In this document: positions 35,328 through 44,928 of the stretch, one piece after another | Position numbering within the stretch: position 1 is the stretch's first letter | How the letters are laid out: every line of letters begins with the position of its first letter | Assembly: GCF_013466605.1 (NCBI RefSeq) | Contig: NZ_CP059162.1 | Location: forward strand, 6,889,034 to 6,953,033 | Direction: 5' to 3' | Origin: Pseudomonas chlororaphis subsp. aurantiaca | GTDB taxonomy: Bacteria; Pseudomonadota; Gammaproteobacteria; Pseudomonadales; Pseudomonadaceae | DNA length: 64,000 nucleotides | The notes under the pieces: generated by a model | What the model was told of the DNA's origin: nothing | Database searches by the model: none | The model's input: the letters and a program-made list of their open reading frames with translations, nothing else | Translations under genes and position numbers: made by a program

Positions 35328-36203
35328 TTAAATTGATGCTGGCGCCAAGCGCCTGAACTCCCTCGGTGAACGGTAATTCAAGGCGCTGTGCGGATGCTGC
35401 TCGTTGTAATGCTCGAAGGCAATTGCCAAGTTACGCAACGCCGTTTCTCGATCCGGCTTGGGCATGTGCGCCACGTAGTCACGCTTGATCGTCTTCACGA
35501 AGCTCTCGGCCATGCCGTTGCTCTGCGGGCTGCGCACCGGGGTGGTCACCGGCTGCAAGCCGATCTGTCGAGCAAACAGGCGTGTCTGTTCGGCGGTGTA
35601 CGCCGAGCCGTTGTCGCTTAGCCATTGCACCGGCGTGACGGGCAGTTGATCACCAAAGCGCTTCTCCACGCTTTCCAGCATCAAGTCGCGGATATCATCG
35701 CCGCTGTACCCGGTCGGGCTCGCGACCCAGCCGATGGCCTCGCGATCACAGCAGTCCAGGGCGAAGGTCACGCTCAGTTTGGCCCCGTCCTCGCAGCGGA
35801 ACTCAAAGCCGTCCGAGCACCAACGCGTATCGCTGGTTTTCACCGCAATACGGCCTTCGTGCCGACGCGGCACGCCGGGCTGTTTGAGTCGACGTTCCAA
35901 CAGCAAGTTGTGATCACGCATGACCCGGTAAACTCGTTTCACGTTGATCGCCGGCAGCGACTGGGTTTCACGGGCGCGACGCAGCAATCCCCAGACACGA
36001 CGGTAGCCATAGCTGGGAAGCTCGCTGACCTGTTGCTGGATTTCGACCACCAGCGCAGCATCGTCCACAGGCCTACTTCGCCGTACTTTGGGCGATACCG
36101 ATTGCTTGATTCGAACCGTTAATTGCGAGCGCGCCACACCGAGACATTCGCTGACCAGCTTCACTGGTCGTCCCCCGGCAACAAGGGTGAGTGCGCAATC
36201 CAT
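35328..36203 (-). CDS. IS2-like transposase OrfB (DDE catalytic part)
   Basis: This 291-residue protein carries the integrase core of IS3-family transposases: WCSDGFEF (first Asp), LSDNGSAY (second Asp) and [14 protein letters not shown] (Glu). It resembles IS2 OrfB. The active OrfAB fusion is normally made by -1 frameshifting in the overlap with orfA (36161-36203); a GAAAATGG run lies at the start of this overlap. All catalytic residues are kept. Confidence 0.95.
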   Translation of the reverse strand: MDCALTLVAGGRPVKLVSECLGVARSQLTVRIKQSVSPKVRRSRPVDDAALVVEIQQQVSELPSYGYRRVWGLLRRARETQSLPAINVKRVYRVMRDHNLLLERRLKQPGVPRRHEGRIAVKTSDTRWCSDGFEFRCEDGAKLSVTFALDCCDREAIGWVASPTGYSGDDIRDLMLESVEKRFGDQLPVTPVQWLSDNGSAYTAEQTRLFARQIGLQPVTTPVRSPQSNGMAESFVKTIKRDYVAHMPKPDRETALRNLAIAFEHYNEQHPHSALNYRSPREFRRLAPASI

Positions 36204-36553
36204 TTTCGCGACCGGGCGATCTCCACGGCCTCTTTGAGGATTTCGGCTTCCATCGTTTTCTTGCCCAGCATCCGTTGCAGTTCACGGATCTGCTTGAGCG
36301 CATCGCTCAGCTCGGAGGCAGGCACCACGGCTTCGCCAGCACTGACCGCCGACAGGCTGCCGTCCTGATACAGCTTGCGCCACAAGAACAGCTGATTGGC
36401 ATTGATGCCGTTGCGCCGAGCGACGACCGACACACTTTGTCCTGGCTCAAGGCTCTCGCGAACCATGGCCAGCTTTTGCTCTGGGCTCCAGCGGCGCCGC
36501 CGCTCCTGGCCCAAAAGCTCCCCACTCTTATCGTTGCTGTTAGTCATAAACAT
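36161..36553 (-). CDS. IS2-like transposase OrfA (DNA-binding part)
   Basis: The 130-residue protein has the helix-turn-helix of IS2 OrfA ([39 protein letters not shown]) followed by a leucine-zipper-like helix ([21 protein letters not shown] split by the family pattern). It overlaps orfB out of frame and ends [13 protein letters not shown], as in IS2. Translation starts near MFMTNSN or at the second Met. Confidence 0.94.
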   Translation of the reverse strand: MFMTNSNDKSGELLGQERRRRWSPEQKLAMVRESLEPGQSVSVVARRNGINANQLFLWRKLYQDGSLSAVSAGEAVVPASELSDALKQIRELQRMLGKKTMEAEILKEAVEIARSRKWIAHSPLLPGDDQ

Positions 36554-36650
36554 AACCGTTTGCCTATCCCTTATCGTAAGGGGGAAACAGTGTCCTGTCT
36601 TTCATGGGGCTCGTTCAGGGAGTTTATGGTGATGCGTCATGATCGGCTGA

Positions 36651-38312
36651 CTACATCGTGAGCCTAATGCTAGCTGCCCTGTAGAGCGAAGATCGTGTGA
36701 CTAGCTTCCCCTCCGAGAGCAATTTGCGCCTCGCCCACCGCAAACGCCGATCGTGAAAGGCTTCGATTGACTCACAGACCTTGTCGAGTGCTGCTGCACA
36801 GAGAGGTAGCTTGGATATCTGCTTTTCAAAGCGGGACAGTACGTGAAGTTCCCGACCAATCCTGGTACGTGAAACTCGAACAGGTTTTCCGGGCAGTGCA
36901 CGAAGTGCTTTGGCACACTGTCCGACTTCTCTGGCTAGCTTCACATCGAGGGCCGCGAACATGTCGACGCTATTCGTTCTAGGCGCACGGTGGACGCTTT
37001 GGCTCGCAGTGCATTTCGACAACCAACGCCTATCACGACGATACAACCAGGCATATCCCCGGCAGGAATGGGCCTTGTGATCGCGATAATCAACCTCGAA
37101 GGCCATTCGCCTTTCGCGAAGCTCCGTTAGAAACCTAGCCTCCCTCCAGGCCTCTGGCCCATCGGCCGTGTCGCGGATGCGACGATAGACGTACGCCAGG
37201 GAAACGCCTAGTACAGCTGCAATCTTTCTGGCATCGGCTCCCGCTAGAGCATTTTTCCACACAGCCGTCGATGAGCAGTCCAGGCCGTCGCTGGGAATCG
37301 CCGGTGAAACGCCCTTCGATATGTGAGTTTTCGGATCAGACGCCAACTCCGGCTCAAATAATCGCCCAACATGCAGCACGCTCTCCATGTCCACCCTAAG
37401 TGCGCTGGCCATTAGAATGTATTTGAGCGGGTGGTGAGAAGTGATTGGCTTGCGGAGCAGTTTAGTGACCCATGTGGCGGGTATACCCTTACGAGCTTCG
37501 CGGAGTACAGAAAACTCCCACGCACGCGGGAATGCTGCAAAAAAATTGGCCATGTGCTGTGCCAGCATTTGCAGATGCAAGCGATGGTTTCCAGATACAA
37601 GGTGGAGTTCCGTTGCCCCTTGTAGAAGCGCATAGCGCACCGCACATGCCGACAAAGCGCTGACCCCAGATTCGAGCACCTGAAGCGAGCGCAACGCTAT
37701 GTCGTGGAGTGCTGGTATGCACAGCGATGGGATATCAAGCAGAACCGTGTGTGCTTGCACACTCTCGTCACCAGGCAGGTTGAGTTGTCGAGAGTTGCGA
37801 CTGGACCAGCGATGATCCAGGATCCTGAGTAACATGCCGTGATGCGGACACACTAGCACGCCTGGAAGCATGTGAACCCTATGCCAGTAAGCGACTCCCC
37901 CTTGAACCTGATCTTGGGCAATGCACTCCGCGCAAAACCGCACTCTGGAGGCGAATCCAACACGACTCGCGTTGACACCCAGTTTCAGCATCAGCCCTCT
38001 ACCATCACCGGTCATCGACGCTCGGGCGTGTTCTATCTGGCTCTCACTTAGGAAAGGCGCATAGTAGGGAAATAGCGTGTGGTGCGTGATAACCTCGGCT
38101 ACCGATAGCTCGGTACCGCTGGGTAGCACCTCGACAAGATCCCCCAACCGACTTGGGAAGGCCACATTCTGCGAAAAGGCCGGCGCTGATCTCACGCCGG
38201 CGAAGGCTGCTTGACAGCTATGAACACCGCAAAGACGCGCATAACGAGAAATCACGCTGTGAAGCGTCTCGTCTGGGAATGCTGTGGGGAAGAAATGGAG
38301 TTTGAGGTCCAC
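36651..38312 (-). CDS. tnsD: TnsD, attTn7 target-selector (TniQ family)
   Basis: TnsD binds the end of glmS and recruits TnsC for insertion at attTn7. The 553-residue protein has the TniQ N-terminal domain (FFPTAFPDETLHSVISRYARL), a zinc-binding cluster (CAECIAQDQ, then HRVHMLPGVLVCPHHG; about 128-165) and a C-terminal helical DNA-binding region. The start is a GTG with GGAGG nearby, 15 bases after tnsC. The gene follows tnsA-tnsB-tnsC as in Tn7, and the element sits at glmS, so this is the more probable attTn7 selector of the two TniQ proteins. Confidence 0.88.
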   Translation of the reverse strand: MDLKLHFFPTAFPDETLHSVISRYARLCGVHSCQAAFAGVRSAPAFSQNVAFPSRLGDLVEVLPSGTELSVAEVITHHTLFPYYAPFLSESQIEHARASMTGDGRGLMLKLGVNASRVGFASRVRFCAECIAQDQVQGGVAYWHRVHMLPGVLVCPHHGMLLRILDHRWSSRNSRQLNLPGDESVQAHTVLLDIPSLCIPALHDIALRSLQVLESGVSALSACAVRYALLQGATELHLVSGNHRLHLQMLAQHMANFFAAFPRAWEFSVLREARKGIPATWVTKLLRKPITSHHPLKYILMASALRVDMESVLHVGRLFEPELASDPKTHISKGVSPAIPSDGLDCSSTAVWKNALAGADARKIAAVLGVSLAYVYRRIRDTADGPEAWREARFLTELRERRMAFEVDYRDHKAHSCRGYAWLYRRDRRWLSKCTASQSVHRAPRTNSVDMFAALDVKLAREVGQCAKALRALPGKPVRVSRTRIGRELHVLSRFEKQISKLPLCAAALDKVCESIEAFHDRRLRWARRKLLSEGKLVTRSSLYRAASIRLTM

Positions 38313-38327
38313 TTCACCACCTCCGAC

Positions 38328-39788
38328 TCACTCTTTGCGATACATCAGTGAGAACTCAAATAGGTCGTTGTTCAGCCAACCTGCAGCCCGCAGAGCGTCG
38401 AGGGGAACATTGTGTTCACTCAGCGCTTTAGCCTCTGAGGTTTCCACTGCAACAGCAGCCGGTGCTTGGTGCTCTTTCGCGAAAACTGCTGGAGACGGGA
38501 CTGCCGGCTTTTCACGCGGCACAACACTTCGAAGCAGAGAAAGGCGGTCCGCTCGTGCCAATCCGTCGAACACCATCATGTCGTTCAGTTGCTCCTCAAT
38601 CGGCAGCAGATCGTCGAACTGTCGCATCCGCTTCGGATCTCGGCTGCGCAGAGCTGACAGGGCCGGCTTCAGGATCTGCATCTTGGAGTTGCTCACCTTC
38701 GCTATGATCTTGGCAGTCAAACACTCCGAGCTACTCTGAACTGCATACCGCTGACTCAACACCAACAGCTTGACGAGGAAATCTGTGACGCCTTGGGTGT
38801 GCTCGTACAGTGTGTCGAAAATCTCGTCGGTCAGATCCGCCGTCTGCTTGCACCACTGATAGCTCCAGAGATTTTCAACCAGCAGCCGCCACTCCTCGTC
38901 ATCCTTCTCAAAGCGTTTGAATTCGAGCGTTCCGGCACCACAGACTCGGCGGGCAGTACGCATGACTTCTGAGAACAGGCTGATCATCGAGTTCGTGCCA
39001 CTGAAAACGACCGGAATACCGATGTTGTTCACCAGGTGCAGAAAGAAATTCAGCATGCTCTCCTTGCCACCGGTTTTCGCCAGGTGGAGGTTTTGCAGCT
39101 CGTCGATCAACAAGGCGCCGATGAAAAACGTACTGGCCACCTGCTCCATCTGTTGTAGCGCATCGTTGATGTTCCGGTGCCTGTAGCGCTTGTGGTAGTC
39201 CTTGTCCCCCAAAGCGTCACCAACCGCATAAAAAAACTGCTGGCAGAACCCAGCCAGCGATCCATCCCGAGGGCAGTCGAGCTTGAGCCAAGTGATTTGG
39301 GTATGGACAAACTGTCTGCCCTCATAGCGCTCGTGACGAATCGTCTGTGGATAAAGGCTCAAGATGGCGTGGAGCGCCGTCGACTTCCCAATGCCGCTCA
39401 GGCCGACGACGGTGAACGTTTCTGCAGTGGACTTGAAGGCATCGTGGTAACGCTGAGCCCCCGATAAGGAATGTAGATGCCTAACAGTAGCGGGTGACGT
39501 CGGATTACGCCCAACATACCCACGGCGGATGAGCAGTGAGAACTGGGCCTCCAGTTCCAGGTGCAGCAAAAACGGCTGAACCACCGTTCTCAAACGGTCG
39601 ATGCAGTGTATTCGGGTGGCCCCTTCGAGGATCAGCTCTTTCGGGTCCACCGGCTGAGGAAAATTCGAGATCAGCTCAATAGCCGCCCCTTCCGAAAGTA
39701 TCGGGGGCAAAGCTTCGATCAGCGGATTCCCAGCGTACTCCCGAATATCCTGCTTGATGTAATTGGCAAACGTCTTCGCGCCTTTCAT
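38328..39788 (-). CDS. tnsC: TnsC, AAA+ regulator of transposition
   Basis: TnsC is the ATP-dependent link between target selector and transposase. The 486-residue protein has Walker A GLSGIGKST (about 129-137) and Walker B ALLIDE (about 225-230) within an AAA+ domain. The N-terminal extension probably contacts TnsD and the C-terminal part TnsA/B. It is shorter than Tn7 TnsC. Its start overlaps the tnsB stop (ATGA). Confidence 0.94.
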   Translation of the reverse strand: MKGAKTFANYIKQDIREYAGNPLIEALPPILSEGAAIELISNFPQPVDPKELILEGATRIHCIDRLRTVVQPFLLHLELEAQFSLLIRRGYVGRNPTSPATVRHLHSLSGAQRYHDAFKSTAETFTVVGLSGIGKSTALHAILSLYPQTIRHERYEGRQFVHTQITWLKLDCPRDGSLAGFCQQFFYAVGDALGDKDYHKRYRHRNINDALQQMEQVASTFFIGALLIDELQNLHLAKTGGKESMLNFFLHLVNNIGIPVVFSGTNSMISLFSEVMRTARRVCGAGTLEFKRFEKDDEEWRLLVENLWSYQWCKQTADLTDEIFDTLYEHTQGVTDFLVKLLVLSQRYAVQSSSECLTAKIIAKVSNSKMQILKPALSALRSRDPKRMRQFDDLLPIEEQLNDMMVFDGLARADRLSLLRSVVPREKPAVPSPAVFAKEHQAPAAVAVETSEAKALSEHNVPLDALRAAGWLNNDLFEFSLMYRKE

Positions 39789-41953
39789 TGCGTCTGTCCT
39801 GGCCGAATTCTTTTGAGCAAATCGATAACCTGCGCAGTGCGCGGGCCGGCATATGAGTCATTTGCTTTCGGTTCCGGTTCAGATTCAACTGGAACAGGCT
39901 CCGCCCGGACACCATCAGGAACAACCGATTTTTCACGCTCCCGGAGCCGTTCTTCGGCGCGGTTTTCACGGATGTTCCCCGTGGCCTCGGCCTTGGTAGC
40001 CGGAGCAGGTTCCAGCTTCCGCTCTTCGAGTGCATTGCTGATGATCTGGTGGACCTGGTCGCTGAGCTGCACACGGCTTTCCAGCTCGGCGCGCCGGAGA
40101 GCAGGTGGTTTTTGGCGATAGGCTTCGAGCAGATCATAGATCTCGTCCGAGCGATAATTCGCGTAACTGGCATCCGACCGTCGAAGATCACAGCGGATGA
40201 ACTGCTTGGTATCACCCTGTATCCAAATGTGCGCCGCGGAGTTCGGGTCGTACCAACACTCTATCGACCAGACCCCCCGTCTGCGAGCCTTGGCAAACCA
40301 GTCTTTCTCTACAGCCATTTCGCAGACATAGTGCATGCTGCGGAACATCACACCGCCCTTTTGAACCGTCGCGCGCTCCCGGGGCAACAGGTGGAGGTAA
40401 ACCAGCTCGTCGGGGCGTTTGTTGGGTTCGATCAGTTCGTTCTCGGCCGCCCAAGTCCATATGCCGCTGGGCGTAGGCTCAACGCCATCATTCATCATCG
40501 CCTGAGTCAGCCGGTCAGGCTGCCGATGATGCCGGTTATAGTGGAGGACGCATTTGATGATGATCTGGGTGAACTCTTTCAGGTTGAGCGTGGCGTCGAG
40601 CCGGTAATCTCGCTCGCCTCGCTCTTTGTCGCGCGCAGCTACCCCGCCTGGTAGCCATCTGATTCCGGTTAGATCATTCAAAATGCCAAACCGACTCTCG
40701 ACCATCGGCTTCCAATCTGGCCGGAAAGGTGGAGCAGTGCCCATCTCTATGCCCAAGCCTGACGAAAGCCCCTCTGCTGCTAGCGACAGCATCTCGCCCC
40801 TGTCGGCGTAAATCTGGTGGGGCAAGTGGTGACAATCCCAGTCCTCCGAGTTGATATCAACGCCATTCTGCGCGCAAAACTCGACTTTGGAGGTAAAAGC
40901 ATTGAACAACGCCTGCCTGGCCCCATTCCAACTGGGGCCTTCCAACCCTACATAGAGGCCAACAATCATGCCGGAAAAACTATCAACGACGATATAAACT
41001 ACAGGCCGACCTATGAGCATCCGCCTAGAGTAGCTGTTGACCAAATAAATGTCGGCAATGGTTGCGTCGATTTCGAACTGATGACAAGGCCCACGCAGCC
41101 AATCGCGAACTGTACCAGAAAGTGGACGACAGTCTTTAAGCCACTTCCTCAACCCTTTGCGTCCCCGCTCAGTCTCAACCTCATCGAAGAAAATTTGGCC
41201 CCAATACCTAAACTGCCTCAAGCTGGGCATCTCTAAACTAGGGAGCAGGCGAAGTTCCTCTACGCTTTTCTTAGAGATGTCTCGAACCGAATAAAATCTC
41301 CTCAGCATTTCATCGTAAGCACTGGAAATGGAGGACTTTGAATCATTTACGTAAAGGGCATACCCCACTCGAATGCATCGCTTATCAATCGCGTTGAGCA
41401 TCTTGGAAGGTGGAATAAGTACACCCTGAAACTTCGGCTTTCGCCCTGGGGGCCTGCTCGGGTCATATTTCCTATTAGCAACACCCACCGACGAATAGTT
41501 ATTAAGCAATGCGTTGCGAACTTGGCCATAAACCCAATAACGGTAAAGAAGCCGATAAATGGTTTTCCGCTGAATCCCCAGCTCTGACGCTCTCCTGCCC
41601 ACCAACCGGCCCAGCTCACCCCGAACAAAAAGTTGCCCTGGATAGTCAGGATCTAACAGAGGGGCGATGATGGCCCACTTTTCGTCTCGGCCTGTCTTCG
41701 CTTTCTCATCCAGCTGGTCCTCAAGCACAAGCATGAATTCTGGCGTGGCGATGGTTACGGGCTTCGTGTCACCCGACGCCAATGAACGACGAAGTTCCTC
41801 AAGACCAACAGCGTACGGCCGCCGAGGAGGGTCAGCTAGATCTATTACAAATGCCACATCATGCTTTTCATCGATGTAAATAATTCTGACTATCGCAGTG
41901 ATGACCGACAAATCGGTAACCGGCTCAAAAACGCCATTTAGGAAAACACTCAT
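39785..41953 (-). CDS. tnsB: TnsB, DDE transposase
   Basis: TnsB binds the transposon ends and joins 3' ends to target DNA. The 722-residue protein has an N-terminal DNA-binding region (about 100-250) and an rve-type catalytic domain. Asp296 (FEIDATIAD), Asp384 (IYADRGE) and Glu419 (MVESRF) form the triad. The spacing of 88 and 35 residues equals that of Tn7 TnsB (Asp273, Asp361, Glu396, from memory). The C-terminal tail contacts TnsC. The enzyme looks functional. It overlaps tnsA and tnsC by ATGA. Confidence 0.97.
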   Translation of the reverse strand: MSVFLNGVFEPVTDLSVITAIVRIIYIDEKHDVAFVIDLADPPRRPYAVGLEELRRSLASGDTKPVTIATPEFMLVLEDQLDEKAKTGRDEKWAIIAPLLDPDYPGQLFVRGELGRLVGRRASELGIQRKTIYRLLYRYWVYGQVRNALLNNYSSVGVANRKYDPSRPPGRKPKFQGVLIPPSKMLNAIDKRCIRVGYALYVNDSKSSISSAYDEMLRRFYSVRDISKKSVEELRLLPSLEMPSLRQFRYWGQIFFDEVETERGRKGLRKWLKDCRPLSGTVRDWLRGPCHQFEIDATIADIYLVNSYSRRMLIGRPVVYIVVDSFSGMIVGLYVGLEGPSWNGARQALFNAFTSKVEFCAQNGVDINSEDWDCHHLPHQIYADRGEMLSLAAEGLSSGLGIEMGTAPPFRPDWKPMVESRFGILNDLTGIRWLPGGVAARDKERGERDYRLDATLNLKEFTQIIIKCVLHYNRHHRQPDRLTQAMMNDGVEPTPSGIWTWAAENELIEPNKRPDELVYLHLLPRERATVQKGGVMFRSMHYVCEMAVEKDWFAKARRRGVWSIECWYDPNSAAHIWIQGDTKQFIRCDLRRSDASYANYRSDEIYDLLEAYRQKPPALRRAELESRVQLSDQVHQIISNALEERKLEPAPATKAEATGNIRENRAEERLREREKSVVPDGVRAEPVPVESEPEPKANDSYAGPRTAQVIDLLKRIRPGQTQ

Positions 41954-42804
41954 GACTTCCTCTCCTGCAAAGATGCTTGGAGTGGCATCTGGAAAACTTC
42001 AAAATCCGGAACTAGCGAAGTGAGGAAGAGAGGAGCACTCACTAAGTCAATCTTAAGCACCTTGTTCCAGACTAGATAGAAAAATACTCTTTGAGCATCG
42101 ATATAGGACATGGATAAATGGGACGCGATTTTCCTTAAACATGTGGCCAAGGTCCACTGGTAATCCTTGCTACCTTCCAAGCACTCAATGAAATTCACAT
42201 GCAGTGGTATCCTCATTAAATCACGAGGTAGCCTGGCGTATTTTCTGAGCATTCCAAGATTTTTTATCAAATCCGGAGTAAAAAACTCCTCTGTAACGAT
42301 GTTCCAATCAACACCTTGGCTTTGCCAAAAGCGTCTTTCAACCTCAAGTTTTTCAAGCGTGCGCTTGCATCCTTTACCCACCAAATCAGAACGATACTTA
42401 ACCGTTCTAGCGACCGATTTAAAGTTTCCGTTTAACTCTCTAACAGTCAAGAGGAAGTCTGTTGTCATCACATACGGCAACGTGGTTTTAGGGTATCTCG
42501 GATAACGTACACCTATCGAGTTTGCAATCGCTTGCGCGCGCTCTGTGGGGAGCAAGGGGTATTGCTCGCGGATATCCACGACGTCTTCAGAAAATTCGCA
42601 CACAAGGAAATAAGACCGCTCGAGATCTGACAGAAGGTGGTGGATCCGCTCGACCGTCACCCCTTGGATCTTGTGTGAACGTCCTATCGACGGGACATCC
42701 TGTACCCGCAGCCAAGGCACGTAACTCGCTCCGGCACCTCCGCCAAATCCATTTGCAATGTGCCGTTCAATGTCCTGCTGTGATGCAAATCTGCGACCTC
42801 GCAA
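41950..42804 (-). CDS. tnsA: TnsA, restriction-type endonuclease subunit
   Basis: TnsA cuts the 5' ends so that Tn7-like elements move by cut-and-paste. The 284-residue protein aligns well with Tn7 TnsA (YVPWLRVQDVPSIGRSHKI, HHLLSDLE, DIREQYPLLP). It keeps the catalytic set Glu62, Asp116 (TTDFLL) and Lys136 (RTVKYR), equivalent to Glu63, Asp114 and Lys132. Translation begins at a TTG preceded by a strong GAGGAGG. It is the first gene of the leftward tnsABCD operon, facing away from glmS as in Tn7. Confidence 0.96.
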   Translation of the reverse strand: MRGRRFASQQDIERHIANGFGGGAGASYVPWLRVQDVPSIGRSHKIQGVTVERIHHLLSDLERSYFLVCEFSEDVVDIREQYPLLPTERAQAIANSIGVRYPRYPKTTLPYVMTTDFLLTVRELNGNFKSVARTVKYRSDLVGKGCKRTLEKLEVERRFWQSQGVDWNIVTEEFFTPDLIKNLGMLRKYARLPRDLMRIPLHVNFIECLEGSKDYQWTLATCLRKIASHLSMSYIDAQRVFFYLVWNKVLKIDLVSAPLFLTSLVPDFEVFQMPLQASLQERKS

Positions 42805-42965
42805 CCCACGCCTCCTCAGTCCACGCGAACCGCTTCAACTCACGCCGGGAAAATAGTCGTAGGAGAAAATGACCGCCGCAGCGACCTTATTTTGGAATTT
42901 CCTAGCCTACACCCGCTGAAAATCGAAGCGATGAATCCAGACCAAAGGAAAAGCCTGGAAAAGCA

Positions 42966-42989
42966 AAACCCCCATAAATATGGGGGTTT
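42966..42989 (-). terminator. Hairpin terminator between transposon end repeats and tnsA
   Basis: An 11-bp perfect stem (AAACCCCCATA/TATGGGGGTTT, 2-base loop) is followed on the minus strand by TTTTGCTTTT. It would stop glmS transcription from running into the transposon genes, which are read in the same direction. It lies inside the transposon, internal to the TnsB-type repeats. Confidence 0.8.
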
Positions 42990-42996
42990 ATGTTTT

Positions 42997-43054
42997 GTGT
43001 CAATCTATGTTTCTAGGTGTCACTCTTTATTGTTGTGTGTCAATCTTTATTGTT
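42997..43054. repeat. Right end of the Tn7-like transposon: three TnsB-type repeats at 20-bp pitch
   Basis: The plus strand shows GTGTCAATCTATGTTT at 42997, GTGTCACTCTTTATTGTT at 43017 and GTGTCAATCTTTATTGTT at 43037, exactly 20 bases apart. Tandem phased sites of this kind are TnsB-binding repeats in Tn7-family ends. They lie between glmS and tnsA, where the right end should be. Confidence 0.85.
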
Positions 43055-43066
43055 AAAAACCAAAAT
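43055..43066. other. Predicted transposon/attTn7 junction downstream of glmS
   Basis: Known Tn7-like insertions occur about 25 bases after the glmS stop. The glmS stop is at 43086-43088, and 43060-43063 is 23-26 bases beyond it, just outside the outermost TnsB-type repeat. Reading inward the terminus looks like TGGTTTTTAAC rather than the usual TGT. The exact junction and 5-bp duplication need the left end, which is outside the window. Confidence 0.6.
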
Positions 43067-43085
43067 CAGCCCGGTTGTGGATAAC

Positions 43086-44918
43086 TCACTCCACCGTCAC
43101 CGACTTGGCCAGGTTGCGCGGCTGGTCGACGTCAGTGCCCTTGAGTACCGCGACGTAATACGACAGCAGTTGCAGCGGGATGGTGTAGAGGATCGGCGAC
43201 AGGATGTCGTGGATATGCGGCATGTGGATAACATGCGTGCCCTCGCCGTTGGTCATGCCGGCCTGCTCGTCGGCAAAGACGATCAGCTCGCCGCCACGGG
43301 CGCGGACTTCCTGCAGGTTGGACTTGAGCTTTTCCAGCAGCTCGTTGTTCGGCGCCACGGTGACCACCGGCATGTCGTTATCCACAAGGGCCAGCGGACC
43401 GTGCTTGAGCTCGCCGGCCGGGTAGGCTTCGGCGTGGATGTAGGAGATTTCCTTGAGCTTGAGTGCTCCTTCCATCGCCACCGGGAATTGCGCGCCACGA
43501 CCGAGGAACAGGGTGTGGTGCTTCTCGGCGAACAGCTCGGCGATTTTCTCCACCGTGCTGTCCATCGCCAGGGCTTCGCCCAGGCGGGTCGGCAAACGCC
43601 GCAGTTCTTCCACCAGGGTGGCTTCGACGCCTTCGCCCAGGGTGCCGCGGACCTGGCCCAGGGACAGGGTCAGCAACAGCAGGCCCACCAGCTGGGTGGT
43701 GAAGGCTTTGGTGGAGGCCACGCCGATCTCGCGACCGGCCTGGGTCAGCAGGGTCAGGTCGGATTCACGCACCAGCGAGCTGATGCCGACGTTGCAGATC
43801 GCCAGGCTGGCGAGGAAACCCAGCTCCTTGGCATTACGCAGGGCGGCCAGGGTGTCGGCAGTTTCGCCGGACTGGGAGATGGTCACGAACAGGGTGTCCG
43901 GCTGCACCACCACCTTGCGGTAGCGGAATTCGCTGGCCACTTCGACCTGGCACGGAATCCCGGCCAGCTCTTCCAGCCAGTAACGGGCAACCATGCCGGC
44001 GTGGTAGCTGGTACCGCAGGCGACGATCTGCACATTGCGCACTTTGGCGAACAGCTCGGCGGCCTGTGGACCGAAGGCCTGGACCAGCACCTGGTTCGGG
44101 CTCAGGCGGCCTTCGAGGGTGCGTTGCACCACGGCTGGCTGCTCGTGGATTTCCTTGAGCATGAAGTGGCGGAACTCGCCTTTCTCGGCGGCTTCGGCAC
44201 CGTCACGGTATTGCACGGCTTCGCGCTCGACCAGTTTGCCGTCGACATCCCAGATCTGCACGCTGTCGCGGCGAATCTCGGCGATATCGCCCTCTTCCAG
44301 GTACATGAAGCGGTCGGTTACCTGGCGCAGGGCCAGTTGGTCGGAAGCCAGGAAGTTTTCACCCAGGCCCAGGCCGATCACCAGCGGGCTGCCGCTGCGG
44401 GCGGCGACCAGGCGGTCCGGCTGGTTGGCGCTGATCACAGCCAGGCCATAGGCGCCGTGCAGCTCCTTGACGGTGGCTTTCAGGGCCACGGTCAGGTCGC
44501 CCAGGTCCTTGATCTTGTGGTCCAGCAGGTGAGCGATGACTTCGGTGTCGGTGTCCGAAGTGAACACATAACCCAGGCCTTTGAGCTGCTCGCGCAGGGC
44601 TTCATGGTTCTCGATGATGCCGTTATGGACGACTGCCAGGTCACCGGAGAAATGCGGGTGGGCGTTGCGTTCGCACGGCGCGCCGTGAGTGGCCCAGCGG
44701 GTGTGGGCGATGCCCAGGCGACCGACCAGCGGCTCGCCGGCCAGGGCCTGCTCCAGCTCGCTGACCTTGCCCGGACGACGCATGCGCTCGAGCTTGCCAT
44801 CGTTGGTCAGGACCGCCACCCCGGCGCTGTCGTAGCCGCGGTATTCGAGACGCTTGAGGCCTTCGAGCAGGATGGCCGTGATATTCCGCTCAGCGACGGC
44901 GCCAACAATTCCACACAT
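43086..44918 (-). CDS. glmS: Glutamine-fructose-6-phosphate aminotransferase GlmS
   Basis: GlmS makes glucosamine-6-phosphate from fructose-6-phosphate and glutamine, the first step to peptidoglycan and LPS amino sugars. The N-terminal Cys (after Met, CGIVGAVAE) is the glutaminase nucleophile. The two SIS isomerase domains (about 285-430 and 455-590) and the C-terminal AKSVTVE are complete. The gene's 3' end is the TnsD recognition site and remains intact despite the insertion just downstream. No glmS ribozyme is seen upstream; glmR precedes it. Confidence 0.98.
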   Translation of the reverse strand: MCGIVGAVAERNITAILLEGLKRLEYRGYDSAGVAVLTNDGKLERMRRPGKVSELEQALAGEPLVGRLGIAHTRWATHGAPCERNAHPHFSGDLAVVHNGIIENHEALREQLKGLGYVFTSDTDTEVIAHLLDHKIKDLGDLTVALKATVKELHGAYGLAVISANQPDRLVAARSGSPLVIGLGLGENFLASDQLALRQVTDRFMYLEEGDIAEIRRDSVQIWDVDGKLVEREAVQYRDGAEAAEKGEFRHFMLKEIHEQPAVVQRTLEGRLSPNQVLVQAFGPQAAELFAKVRNVQIVACGTSYHAGMVARYWLEELAGIPCQVEVASEFRYRKVVVQPDTLFVTISQSGETADTLAALRNAKELGFLASLAICNVGISSLVRESDLTLLTQAGREIGVASTKAFTTQLVGLLLLTLSLGQVRGTLGEGVEATLVEELRRLPTRLGEALAMDSTVEKIAELFAEKHHTLFLGRGAQFPVAMEGALKLKEISYIHAEAYPAGELKHGPLALVDNDMPVVTVAPNNELLEKLKSNLQEVRARGGELIVFADEQAGMTNGEGTHVIHMPHIHDILSPILYTIPLQLLSYYVAVLKGTDVDQPRNLAKSVTVE

Positions 44919-44928
44919 GGTTTCTCTC

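Larger units (their letters stand above)
35291..36617 (-). mobile_element. Complete IS2-like element (IS3 family) with 5-bp target duplication
   Basis: The terminal inverted repeats align over about 37 bases: left TGGACTTGCCCC..AAA..GGACAC..TCCCC, right (inward, minus strand) TGAACGAGCCCC..AAA..GGACAC..TCCCC. The element is 1327 bp and is flanked by the direct repeat GGGAG at 35286-35290 and 36618-36622. The two overlapping reading frames are intact, so it may be active. It sits 33 bases after the tnsD stop, between the two TniQ-family genes. Confidence 0.93.

Noticed and set aside
42997..43054. Three regularly spaced repeats as a mini CRISPR array
   Set aside because: Unit and spacing (18 + 2 bases) leave no spacers, there are no cas genes, and the location fits TnsB sites.
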